Source: Mycolicibacterium tusciae JS617 (lineage in GTDB: Bacteria > Actinomycetota > Actinomycetes > Mycobacteriales > Mycobacteriaceae). Taken from it: DNA of 64,000 nt. The notes below the pieces were generated by a model. That model did not search any database, had not been told where the DNA came from, and worked only from the letters and a program-made list of their open reading frames with translations. Where the stretch lies: NCBI RefSeq assembly GCF_000243415.2, contig NZ_AGJJ02000003.1, positions 124,001-188,000 of the forward strand. Reading direction: 5' to 3'. The first letter of the stretch is position 1. Each line of letters starts with the position of its first letter. A program made the translations under genes and the position numbers. Below, piece after piece: positions 43,140 to 51,658 of the stretch.

Positions 43140-43396
43140 CGGTCGGCCCGCCCTGCTGCCCGGACGGGGGCGGGGTCGTAGCAGGCCCGGTGGCCGTCGT
43201 TGGAGTAGTGCTCGGCGGCGCCGGCGCATCCTCTCGGGCAGCCGCCGGTAGCGGTGCGGCCACCGCCGGAGTGCGGGCATACTCCGCGCTGGCGGCCGGC
43301 ATGGTCCTCGTCGAGGTGGTGGATGGGCAGGGCGTCGTCGGGGTAGAAATCGTCGTCGGCCGCGGCCCGCTCGTCGAGCACGTCGTGTGTCTGCAT
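43136..43396 (-). CDS. Cys/His-rich 86-aa protein
   Basis: Acidic N-terminus (DVLDERAAADDDFYPDDALPIHHLDEDH), then CPHSGGGRTATGGCPRGC and HRACYDP, probably metal-binding. First gene of the operon reading to 42598. Confidence 0.5.
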   Translation of the reverse strand: MQTHDVLDERAAADDDFYPDDALPIHHLDEDHAGRQRGVCPHSGGGRTATGGCPRGCAGAAEHYSNDGHRACYDPAPVRAAGRADR

Positions 43397-43550
43397 CGCG
43401 GTGATCTCCCTTCGGGTCGTGAGGGGATTGTCTCTCGGCGGCCTGACACCGCGGGGGATCGCCGGCAGGCCTGCCACTAAACGTCGTGGTCGCCGCGGAC
43501 GTCGGGCCGGTAGGATCGGTTCTCGGCCGATAGCGCATGGAGGTGCGGTG

Positions 43551-43724
43551 ATGGAGCGAAAGACACCCAAGAAGGTGGTGGTGTCGAAGGCTGCCGTCAA
43601 GAAGGCCGGGATGCGGTCCACCAAGGCGTCGGCCAAGCTGGAGGGCCGGGTCGTGCCAGCCGGTCACCGCCAATCAGCCGCGGTGAAGGCCTACCTCGCG
43701 AAGCAGCAGCCGCCCAAGCGCTGA
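43551..43724 (+). CDS. Class I Fic antitoxin (VbhA/FicA-like)
   Basis: 57 aa, very basic. Residues 27-32 are SAKLEG, an exact match to the Fic inhibitory motif (S/T)xxxE(G/N), in which the Glu blocks ATP gamma-phosphate placement in the partner. Followed with 1-nt overlap (TGATG) by a Fic protein lacking an obvious motif of its own, as in class I pairs. GGAGG upstream sets ATG 43551. The Lys-rich N-terminus could bind DNA. Confidence 0.75.
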   Translation: MERKTPKKVVVSKAAVKKAGMRSTKASAKLEGRVVPAGHRQSAAVKAYLAKQQPPKR

Positions 43725-44356
43725 TGCCGCTAACGCCTGGTTACGGCGAAACTCCGCTGCCTCACGACGAACTTGATGCTCTACTGACTGAGGTCGTCGA
43801 GATCCTCGACAAGCCGGTCACCCGGGCGGACGTCTATGCCCTCGAACAGAGCTTGCAGGAGCAGGTGTTCGATGCGTTGATGCCGGCGGCGCTGGACGGC
43901 TCGTTGCCGCTCGACGAGCTTCTCGGCGACTACTTCATCCGTGATCTCCATACCCAGTTGTTCGGGCCGATCTGGCAGTGGGGCGGGCGGCCGCGTCAGC
44001 TCGAACTCAACATCGGCGTCGCTCCCGAACTGATCGCCGTCGAGCTGCGCAACGCGCTCGACTCGATCGCCTGGCGGTGGGAACACACCGACGACTGGAC
44101 TCCCCGCCAGTTGGGGATCGTGGTCCATGCCGAGACGGTTCGCATACACCCGTTCGTTGACGGAAACGGCCGCACAACAAGGCTTCTCGCTGACCTCGTT
44201 TTCGCCGCGGCCCAAGACCCCACCGAGCAGCAGTACGACTGGGATCTGGACAAGCCGCGCTACATCGGGCTGCTGCGTGCCTTCGACATGCACCGGGACG
44301 TGACGGATCTCGCTGCGTTCGTCGGCGTTGAGCAGATCGAGCAGCAGGAGCCCTAA
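43724..44356 (+). CDS. Fic/Doc-family toxin
   Basis: 210 aa. Fic motif HPFVDGNGRTTRLL at 142-155 with catalytic His142; the preceding region has the helical Fic core (YALEQSLQEQVFDALMP, FIRDLHTQLFGPIWQWGG). Size and order after a small basic protein match class I Fic toxins (VbhT, FicT), which AMPylate targets such as gyrase and topoisomerase IV. The target here is unknown. Separate from the larger class II-like Fic at 34459. Confidence 0.85.
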   Translation: MPLTPGYGETPLPHDELDALLTEVVEILDKPVTRADVYALEQSLQEQVFDALMPAALDGSLPLDELLGDYFIRDLHTQLFGPIWQWGGRPRQLELNIGVAPELIAVELRNALDSIAWRWEHTDDWTPRQLGIVVHAETVRIHPFVDGNGRTTRLLADLVFAAAQDPTEQQYDWDLDKPRYIGLLRAFDMHRDVTDLAAFVGVEQIEQQEP

Positions 44357-44426
44357 GGCGAACGGAAATCGGCCGGCCAACGAACGCGGCGCGGCGGTCG
44401 GGCGTTGGCGGCTATCGGCATCGACC

Positions 44427-44912
44427 TCAGTTGCGCATGTTGGCGAATGGGCGCATTCCGTGATGGGCGCGGAATCGCACGATCATGTCCGTTTCGGTCG
44501 AGGCCGCCTCGGCGTCGTCGGTGATACGCCATCCGACGAGGAGGTTGGCGTGATCGGCCAGCTGCCATATCCGTCGGCCTCCGGAGTGGCCGACCGGTTC
44601 CCCGGCACCGAACCGGCGGAATTCATCGAGCCGTTTACGCAGGCCGCGGCGTCCGCTGCTCCCCGCGTTGGCCTTGCCGATGTAGACGATGCGGGTGCCG
44701 GAAACCCACAGCGCCTGCAGGTCGGCGACGGGCACGGTCGGGTCCTTGCCCTTGAAGTGGCCGGCAGGGGAGACGTCGAGGAATGACGGGGGATCGTCGG
44801 TGGGTCGGACGATGACGTACACGCCTGGATCGGTGGGCACGTTGGCGGTGGGCAGCGCGGCGAACGGCACCCATCCGGTGAAGGCGTCCAGGTCGATTGG
44901 TTCAGTGGTCAC
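44427..44912 (-). CDS. GIY-YIG-like nuclease-domain protein
   Basis: 161 aa. GVYVIVRP and RIVYIGKAN form the GIY and YIG strands, followed by GLRKRLDEFRRFGAG with the usual Arg and HSGGRRIWQL, then DAEAASTETDMIVRFRAHHG where the catalytic Glu is expected. Similar solo GIY-YIG proteins occur in defence and phage loci. Convergent with the Fic toxin. Confidence 0.7.
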   Translation of the reverse strand: MTTEPIDLDAFTGWVPFAALPTANVPTDPGVYVIVRPTDDPPSFLDVSPAGHFKGKDPTVPVADLQALWVSGTRIVYIGKANAGSSGRRGLRKRLDEFRRFGAGEPVGHSGGRRIWQLADHANLLVGWRITDDAEAASTETDMIVRFRAHHGMRPFANMRN

Positions 44913-44956
44913 GGCAGCTTTCTGGTGCGTTCGTCGAGCAGTTCGGTTCGATGGTG

Positions 44957-45388
44957 TCAGCGGCGCCGGCGGCGTTCGGTGTCGAGGTCGACGACGCCTT
45001 TGGGGCTGACGTCGGCGATGCTTTCGCGGCCGGAGACGGTGGTTGCGCCCTGGTGTTCGGCGACGGCCGCGGCGATCCGGTCGGCCATGGTGCTGATCGT
45101 GTCGTCGGTGAGGTAGACCTTGGCGGCTTGGCGGCCGATGCGCATAAGGCGAGCTACGTGGTCCACGTCGGCGGAGATGTCCTGGCGGGCGACGTCCTCG
45201 CTGACGGTCAGTCCATGGCGGTCAGCGAGCAGTTTGACCAGCAGGGCGGCGCGGTCGTCGAGCCACGGTGAGCGGCGCGCTTTGGTCATCGCTGGCACGG
45301 TGGTCGCGCTGGGTGTCGACGTCGGGCTGCCATGCCGGAACGGTACCGGCTCGCCGCCGCCGTTCCAGGTGGGCAGTGTCAGCGCCAC
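44957..45388 (-). CDS. Hypothetical 143-aa helical protein
   Basis: Residues 35-110 helical (RAALLVKLLADRHGLTVSEDVARQD, VDHVARLMRIGRQAAKVYLTDDTIS), possibly a DNA-binding fold; basic end. ATG 45289 is an alternative start. The last gene before the Hma operon, on the opposite strand; 45389-45676 between them shows no other gene. Confidence 0.55.
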   Translation of the reverse strand: MALTLPTWNGGGEPVPFRHGSPTSTPSATTVPAMTKARRSPWLDDRAALLVKLLADRHGLTVSEDVARQDISADVDHVARLMRIGRQAAKVYLTDDTISTMADRIAAAVAEHQGATTVSGRESIADVSPKGVVDLDTERRRRR

Positions 45389-45676
45389 GACCGCATGATG
45401 GCGGCCATCCGGGGTGGCTTCGGTGTGGCTGGATGCGCGCCGCTGAGCGCGGAGATCACGGGGAGTGCCGATAGCCGAGGATCCACTAGCCGGCGGTTTC
45501 CCGACTCGAAGCGGCGCCTACGAGGTGTGCGCGGTCAGTTGAGAGGGTGCAGAGTGCAGTTGGCCGGCGCTGACGGCGCGTGAACGCCATCGAGAGCGAT
45601 CGCAGCAACTATCGTGCATGGGGGTTCTCCCGCGAAGGTGTGGAGTTGATGGCGGCACCCGAGGGGGAGGTTGATC

Positions 45677-48600
45677 GTGACGTTTGACCGCGGTCAGCGG
45701 GTCCGTGTTCAGGCTGCCGGTGTGCCCGAGTTCGCGACGATCCGCTTCGCTATTCCCGGCGATTCTGACGGTTCGTGGGACTTGATCCTGGTCGACGACG
45801 AGGACCGCCGGCATGAGATCAATCTGGCTGCCGACGACACCACCACCGTGCGCACACTCGTCAGCGATGGGCACGGGGATTCCGCGCGAGTGCTGGCCGC
45901 CATGTGGACGCAGTGGATGGACGCCGCGGCGACCAACGCGGAGTCCAGCGCGATGGCGTCGATGCCCCTCAAGCCATACGCGCATCAGACCACCGCGGTG
46001 TACGGCGCGATGCTGCCGCAACCTCAACTAAGGTTTCTGCTCGCCGACGAACCCGGTACCGGTAAGACGATCATGGCGGGGTTGTATCTGCGCGAGATGC
46101 AGCGCCTCGGCTTGGTGAAGCGCGCGCTGATCGTCTGCCCCGCCAACTTGGCCTCAAAGTGGGTCGATGACTTCTCCCGTCTGCTCGGTGGCGGTCTGCG
46201 GCAGATCACCTCGGCGACGGTGCGTGAGGACGCATTGAACTCCAATGATCTGTGGGTCGTTTCGCTCGAATTGGCGGCGGTCAATCCGGCCGTCCAGGAC
46301 GCGCTGCGCCCGGACAAGGCCGGATGGGATCTAGTGGTGTTCGACGAGGCCCACCGGTTGACTCCGACCGCGGCGGGATTCCACCAAGTGGGTCGTCTGC
46401 TGGCGAAGAACACCCCGCGGGCACTGCTGATGACCGCGACCCCCCACCGTGGCAAGGAATGGCTATTCCGGCACCTCCTGCACTTGGTCGACCCAGCCAT
46501 CTATCCCGATCCTGGTAGCGATCCAAATGTCGCCCTGTCGGCGCTGCGGCCCGGCCCCATCCACTTCCTTCGCCGGATGAAGGAAGATCTGGTCGACTAC
46601 GACGGCAAGACGCGGCTGTTCAAGGGACGCTTCGCCGCAAATCACAGCGTCGCCCTCAGCCAAGCCGAGTACGCCTACTACCAGGCCGCGCTGGACATGG
46701 TGGAGCAGTACTTCCCCCAGACGGCGCAACCGCTGGCCCGGATGGTGTACGGAAAGCGGGCCGCGTCGAGCCTCTACGCGTTGGCCGAGACGCTGCGGCG
46801 ACGGTCCACCCACATGGGAGAGATGAGCGAGGCCGAGGCCGCGCTCATCGCCGAGAGCAGCGGCGACGGCGATGAGAGCGAAGTCGACGAGGCGAAGGTC
46901 ATTCACACCGGGTCGACGTCCACGCGTGCAGAGCGCACTGCCATCAAGGGACTGCTCGACCGGATCGACGCCACCATCTCCGATTCCGCATGGCTGCCAT
47001 CGAAGTGGCGGCGCCTCACGGAGGATTGCTTGTCCAAGCACGCGATCCTTCCGGGCAACGGTGAGCAGGCCGTGGTGTTCACCGAGTACGCCGATTCGGC
47101 GCAGTGGATCTCCGATCGACTCAACGCCGAGGGTTACACCGCGAAGATGTATTCGGGCCGGCAGAGCAAGCCCGACCGCGATGAGGTCCGAAAAGCATTC
47201 ATGCGCGGCGACTTTCAGGTGATTGTCACCACCGATGCGGGCAACGAGGGTATCGATCTACAGGCTGCGCACGTCCTGGTGAACTACGACATCCCGTGGT
47301 CGTTGGTGCGGTTGGAGCAGCGGATGGGTCGCATCCACCGGGTGGGACAGCTCCGCGAGGTCTACCTGTACAACCTGGTGGCCACCGACACCCGCGAAGG
47401 TGAGACGCTGCTGCGTCTACTCGACAACTTCGTCACCGCGGCCAACGAGTTGCACGGGCAGATGTTCGACAGCCTCTCCGCGGTCGCCGAGATCACCGGG
47501 GTGGATTACGACCGCTGGTTGACTGACCTGTACGGCAACGACGAGGCCAAGAAGCAGGTCGCGATCGACGCGGCTAGGGCTGTTCAGGCCCAGGAGCTGA
47601 CGCGCGTAGCCCGCCAGGTGCGTGACAACGAGCGTCGGTTGGCCAGCCAGGTCGATGCCGTGGCGGCGCTGACACTGTTGCAACGAGATCTGTTCGCGCG
47701 CATCAATCCCGCGATCGTGGAGGCGTACCTGGATCGGCTGTCAGCGGCTGGGGTGCTGCAGGCCGCGCCCACCGCGGCGGGTCCGGGATTTCGTCGGCTG
47801 TCGTTGGCCGGACAATCCCTGCCGCCATCGCTGGGGGGTGGCGCAGACGCGCACATCGCTACCAGCGGGGAGGCTGTGCGCGCCGCTGAAGAGAGTATCG
47901 ACGTGGGGGACACCGTCACCCTGGGACCGGGTGAGCCGGCGTTCACCGATCTGATTGCCTTGGCTGACCGCGCTCTGGCCGAGGACCTCTACCAGTCGGG
48001 TGCGGCCGCCGATCCGAGCAGTCTGACGCCGTATGACCTCTACGCCTACGAGGCGACCATGACCGAGAGCGACGGCAAGCGAGCCAGTGTGTGGGCGACG
48101 CTGGTCAAGGTCGATGACAGCGGTAACGCCCGCGCGGTGCGGTGGGAGACGTTGGCCAACCTGGTGCCGACCGAGACTGCTGGCACCGCAGCCCATCCCG
48201 CGCGTGAGGGGCGCGCTCAAGAGGTGGCCAGGGCGGTGGCCGAGACCACGGTGACCGAGCACCGGAAGGTGCGGACCGACTGGTTCGGGCAGGCGCGGCG
48301 GGATCTGAACAATCTTCCGTTGAATCTGACCGAGGGAATTGAGGACCGTGACACTCGGGTGGCTCTTCGTCGGCAGTTCCAGGTGCAGACATCGGCGCGG
48401 GTCGCGGAGTTGGAGCGTCTCACCGACGTGCAGTTGACCGACCCGAAGTTGGTGGGCCGGATCCGTGTGGTGGCGGCCGCCGACGCAAGTACGCAGGCCG
48501 AGATCGACGCAGAGATGGTGTCGATGAGTCATGTGCGTCAACTGCTGGTCGATGACGGCTGGGTGGTCGAGGACGTGCACACCGAGGGACGCGGTTACGA

Positions 48601-48886
48601 CCTGGAAGCTCGGCGTAACAGCCAGATCCGGCACGTCGAGGTCAAGGGAGTGCTGGACAGCGCGGCCAGCAATGGGATTCGGATGACGGGCAACGAAGTT
48701 CTCATCGCCACTCAGCATCGCCGCAACTACTGGCTGTACGTGGTCGATCAGTGCGCCGATGGGGTAGGTCGGTTCTTCGGCGCCTACGAGGACCCCGCCA
48801 CCTTGTTCTCTACCGACATGACTGGGGACGCGATCTTCCGCGTACCGGGCAGCAGCCTGAAGAGCGCACCGGGAAGCAATCTATGA
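45677..48886 (+). CDS. hmaH: Hma system SNF2-type helicase with DUF3883 nuclease-like end
   Basis: 1069 aa. Walker A DEPGTGKT (about 123-130), DEAH (about 222), MTATPHRG, and helicase C-domain motifs VFTEYADSAQWI and EQRMGRIHRVGQ (about 545). The C-terminal about 940-1045 is DUF3883: GRGYDLEARR and RHVEVKG give the Asp and Glu-x-Lys of a PD-(D/E)xK-type fold. GGGGGAGG ends 6 nt before GTG 45677, which I use. First gene of the helicase-methylase-ATPase operon; overlaps the methylase by ATGA. The symbol is descriptive. Confidence 0.85.
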   Translation: MTFDRGQRVRVQAAGVPEFATIRFAIPGDSDGSWDLILVDDEDRRHEINLAADDTTTVRTLVSDGHGDSARVLAAMWTQWMDAAATNAESSAMASMPLKPYAHQTTAVYGAMLPQPQLRFLLADEPGTGKTIMAGLYLREMQRLGLVKRALIVCPANLASKWVDDFSRLLGGGLRQITSATVREDALNSNDLWVVSLELAAVNPAVQDALRPDKAGWDLVVFDEAHRLTPTAAGFHQVGRLLAKNTPRALLMTATPHRGKEWLFRHLLHLVDPAIYPDPGSDPNVALSALRPGPIHFLRRMKEDLVDYDGKTRLFKGRFAANHSVALSQAEYAYYQAALDMVEQYFPQTAQPLARMVYGKRAASSLYALAETLRRRSTHMGEMSEAEAALIAESSGDGDESEVDEAKVIHTGSTSTRAERTAIKGLLDRIDATISDSAWLPSKWRRLTEDCLSKHAILPGNGEQAVVFTEYADSAQWISDRLNAEGYTAKMYSGRQSKPDRDEVRKAFMRGDFQVIVTTDAGNEGIDLQAAHVLVNYDIPWSLVRLEQRMGRIHRVGQLREVYLYNLVATDTREGETLLRLLDNFVTAANELHGQMFDSLSAVAEITGVDYDRWLTDLYGNDEAKKQVAIDAARAVQAQELTRVARQVRDNERRLASQVDAVAALTLLQRDLFARINPAIVEAYLDRLSAAGVLQAAPTAAGPGFRRLSLAGQSLPPSLGGGADAHIATSGEAVRAAEESIDVGDTVTLGPGEPAFTDLIALADRALAEDLYQSGAAADPSSLTPYDLYAYEATMTESDGKRASVWATLVKVDDSGNARAVRWETLANLVPTETAGTAAHPAREGRAQEVARAVAETTVTEHRKVRTDWFGQARRDLNNLPLNLTEGIEDRDTRVALRRQFQVQTSARVAELERLTDVQLTDPKLVGRIRVVAAADASTQAEIDAEMVSMSHVRQLLVDDGWVVEDVHTEGRGYDLEARRNSQIRHVEVKGVLDSAASNGIRMTGNEVLIATQHRRNYWLYVVDQCADGVGRFFGAYEDPATLFSTDMTGDAIFRVPGSSLKSAPGSNL

Positions 48887-51618
48887 CCTGGATGATCGAA
48901 CGTTGGTTCCCGTGCGCGGAGGTCAGCGCGCATAGTCAGTCCGGTTGGGGCAGCGGTAATTCCGAGGTCGGCATCATGACGTGGTTCGCCAAGCGGCCCA
49001 CCGCTCAGGCTAAGGCGGCCACCATTTGCTCGCTGCTGCCCTGGCCAGATGACCCCGCCGAGCAGCAGGATCTGCAGCAGCTGGTCCGAGACGCGATGAC
49101 AGGTCGTTTCGCGGCCGTTGACGCTCTGAACAAGAAGATCGCGGCAAGCCACACTTCGCCCGTGTCGACGCTGGACCCGTTCAGCGGCCGCGGCATGATC
49201 CCGTTGGAGACCGCCCGGCTGGGCCTTACCGCCTATGCGATCGACTACAGCCCAGTCGCCGTGTTGGCGTCGCGGCTTCTCACCGATTACCCGTTTCGGG
49301 ACTGGGACAACGAGCCGGCACTGCCCTTCGACCAGTCCCAATTGGGAACTCGGGCTCGGCTCGTCGGTGATGTCGACGCGATCTTCCGCGAGGTCTCCAC
49401 TCGGCATGAGGAGGCGCTAGCGCGGTTTTACCCCGAAGTGGGTGGTCGACAGGCTTGGGGTTATCTGTGGGCGGTCACCATTCCGTGCCAGGAATGCTCG
49501 CGGCCGTTCCCGCTGATCGGACGACTAAATTTGCGCCAACCGAGCACTCGGCGAAACCGCAGGACCAAGACCACGTTTGAAGATCCTGGCCAGGCCTATT
49601 ACATCGAGACCGACAACGCTTCTGGCACGTGGTCAGTGGTCGTCCACGACGGCGAGCCGCAGCGTGCACCCACCCGCCAGGTCCCGCCGGGTCGGAGCAA
49701 GTACGACAGCAACGGCCGGCTGGCCGTGTGCCCGTTCTGCGGTCACGCGCACGACCGCCACATGCAGATGCGCATCCTGGCCGAAGGGCACGGTGACGAC
49801 GCGCCCCTGCTGGCGGCCGATCTGGACGCCGACGTCGGCAAGTCCTATCGGGCGTTGGAGCCGGTCGAGTTGGACGCGATCGCCGCCGCCACTGCCGCGG
49901 TCGGTGACCAGCCTCGGTTCGGTCCGTTCCTGACGGCGGTGCCCGACGAGCAGATCCCCGCGGGCAATACCTGGACCGTGCAGGCCACGGTGTACGGGAC
50001 ACGCACCTACGGCCAGATGATGAATGCGCGTCAAACGTTGTCGTTCGTGACGCTGGCGCGGGTGATTGGTGACATCGGACGCGAGCTGGCCGGCAACGGC
50101 AATAGCGACGAGTACGTGCGTGCGATGACCGGTTACTGCGCCGCGGCGATGGCCCGCAAGATTCGGCGCGCCACTCGCGGGTGCACGTTGGACCCGAAGC
50201 TGAACAAGGTCAACGACGTGTTCGCGACCGAATCGAGCCTGAACTTCTCGTTTGACTACTTCGAGGTCGGGTTGGCCGACGGTCCCGGCAGCTGGGACTC
50301 CGTGGCGGGCGGCACGTTGAGTGCGTTGGAGGCGACGATGCCGCCGTCTACCGGTCACCCGTGCGACGTGCGCAGAGGATCAGCGGTCAGTCTGCCGTTC
50401 CGCGACCGCAGCATCTCCGCTGTCGTCACCGACCCGCCCTACGACGCGATGATCGACTACAGCGACGCCAGCGACTTGTTCTATGTGTGGATCAAACGGG
50501 CGCTGGCCGAGTCGTGGCCCGAGATCGGTTTCACCGCACACGAACTGGGCGTGCAGGAGAAGCAAGAAGAGATCATCGTCAAGAAGGGCGGCACCAGCAA
50601 CAACGATCACCGCAACCGCCAGCACTACGACACTCTGATCACCAAGGCGTTCGCCGAGGCTCAGCGGGTGGTCGCCGAGGACGGCATCGTCACGATCGTG
50701 TTCGGGCACGGCGAGCCGGAAGTCTGGCAGCGGCTGTTGACCGCCATCCGCGACGCCGGGTTGGTGTTGACCGGCGCCTGGCCGGCCAAGACCGAGCCCG
50801 GCGGCAAGGTTGGGTTCACCAACATCGTCACCACGTTGACGATGACGTGTCGACCCGCACCCGCAGGACGCTCATCGGGACGAAAGGGTGCCGTCGAAGC
50901 CGAATTGAAGGCCGAGATCCGCCGCCGGTACCCGGAGTGGGAACGATGGGGCCTGGCGCCGGCGGACATGTTGATGGCGGCCGCCGGTCCCGCGATGGAA
51001 GTCGTCGGCCGCTACAGCGACGTCCTCGACGCGCGGGGCAACCCGGTCGACATCTACACGTTCCTTCCGTTAGCGCGCGCTGCGGTGCAGGAAGCCATGG
51101 CCGTCGAGATCAACCACCAGCCGTTGGATAGCTTTGATGCCCGGACTCGGTTCGCGCTGTGGTGGGTTCGCCTCTATGGCCGTCAGGTGCAGGCCAAGTC
51201 CGAGTTGCGTTGGCAGACATTGGCCTCTGCGCTGGAGATCACGCAAATCCGTGACCTGATCCGCGACTCGGGCAACGGTGTTCAGTTTGTCGATGCGGCC
51301 CGCTTCTCCACCAAGATCGACGCCGACTCGGCTGCCATCGACGTGGTGTTGGCTTTGGCGAGGGTGTCCGAGGACGGTCTGGACGCGATGGGTCAGGTAT
51401 TGGCCGACGCCGGCCGCGACGCCGACGACGTACATCTGTGGGCGGCGATCCAGTTCTTGGCCGACCGACTACCCGACAACGATCCCGATGCCGTGGCCCT
51501 GACCCGGATGCTGCGCACCCGCACGGCCATCGGCACCGCGGCGGGCACCGCGACCGCCACCGGCACCGCTGCGGCGCTGCGGCAGCAGGATGCCGACGAC
51601 CAGCTCAAGCTCATGTGA
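48883..51618 (+). CDS. hmaM: Hma system DUF1156 (COG1743) adenine DNA methylase
   Basis: 911 aa. Starts with the DUF1156 region (MIERWFPCAEVSAHSQ). SAM-binding motif DPFSGRGMIPLE (about 98), zinc ribbon CQEC and CPFC, catalytic motif TDPPYDAMIDYSDASDLFYVW (about 515), and FGHGEPEVWQRLL. N6-adenine methylase of the type paired with DUF499 ATPases; presumably marks self DNA. C-terminal 200 residues are a separate helical domain with an Ala/Thr-rich end. ATGA overlap with the helicase. Confidence 0.85.
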   Translation: MTWMIERWFPCAEVSAHSQSGWGSGNSEVGIMTWFAKRPTAQAKAATICSLLPWPDDPAEQQDLQQLVRDAMTGRFAAVDALNKKIAASHTSPVSTLDPFSGRGMIPLETARLGLTAYAIDYSPVAVLASRLLTDYPFRDWDNEPALPFDQSQLGTRARLVGDVDAIFREVSTRHEEALARFYPEVGGRQAWGYLWAVTIPCQECSRPFPLIGRLNLRQPSTRRNRRTKTTFEDPGQAYYIETDNASGTWSVVVHDGEPQRAPTRQVPPGRSKYDSNGRLAVCPFCGHAHDRHMQMRILAEGHGDDAPLLAADLDADVGKSYRALEPVELDAIAAATAAVGDQPRFGPFLTAVPDEQIPAGNTWTVQATVYGTRTYGQMMNARQTLSFVTLARVIGDIGRELAGNGNSDEYVRAMTGYCAAAMARKIRRATRGCTLDPKLNKVNDVFATESSLNFSFDYFEVGLADGPGSWDSVAGGTLSALEATMPPSTGHPCDVRRGSAVSLPFRDRSISAVVTDPPYDAMIDYSDASDLFYVWIKRALAESWPEIGFTAHELGVQEKQEEIIVKKGGTSNNDHRNRQHYDTLITKAFAEAQRVVAEDGIVTIVFGHGEPEVWQRLLTAIRDAGLVLTGAWPAKTEPGGKVGFTNIVTTLTMTCRPAPAGRSSGRKGAVEAELKAEIRRRYPEWERWGLAPADMLMAAAGPAMEVVGRYSDVLDARGNPVDIYTFLPLARAAVQEAMAVEINHQPLDSFDARTRFALWWVRLYGRQVQAKSELRWQTLASALEITQIRDLIRDSGNGVQFVDAARFSTKIDADSAAIDVVLALARVSEDGLDAMGQVLADAGRDADDVHLWAAIQFLADRLPDNDPDAVALTRMLRTRTAIGTAAGTATATGTAAALRQQDADDQLKLM

Positions 51619-51658
51619 GGACCTAACCCCTTGTGACCGTTCAACCAGGAGGATCACC

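Noticed and set aside
47741-48718. 325-aa minus-strand frame opposite the helicase
   Set aside because: His/Arg-rich shadow of the DUF3883-containing helicase.
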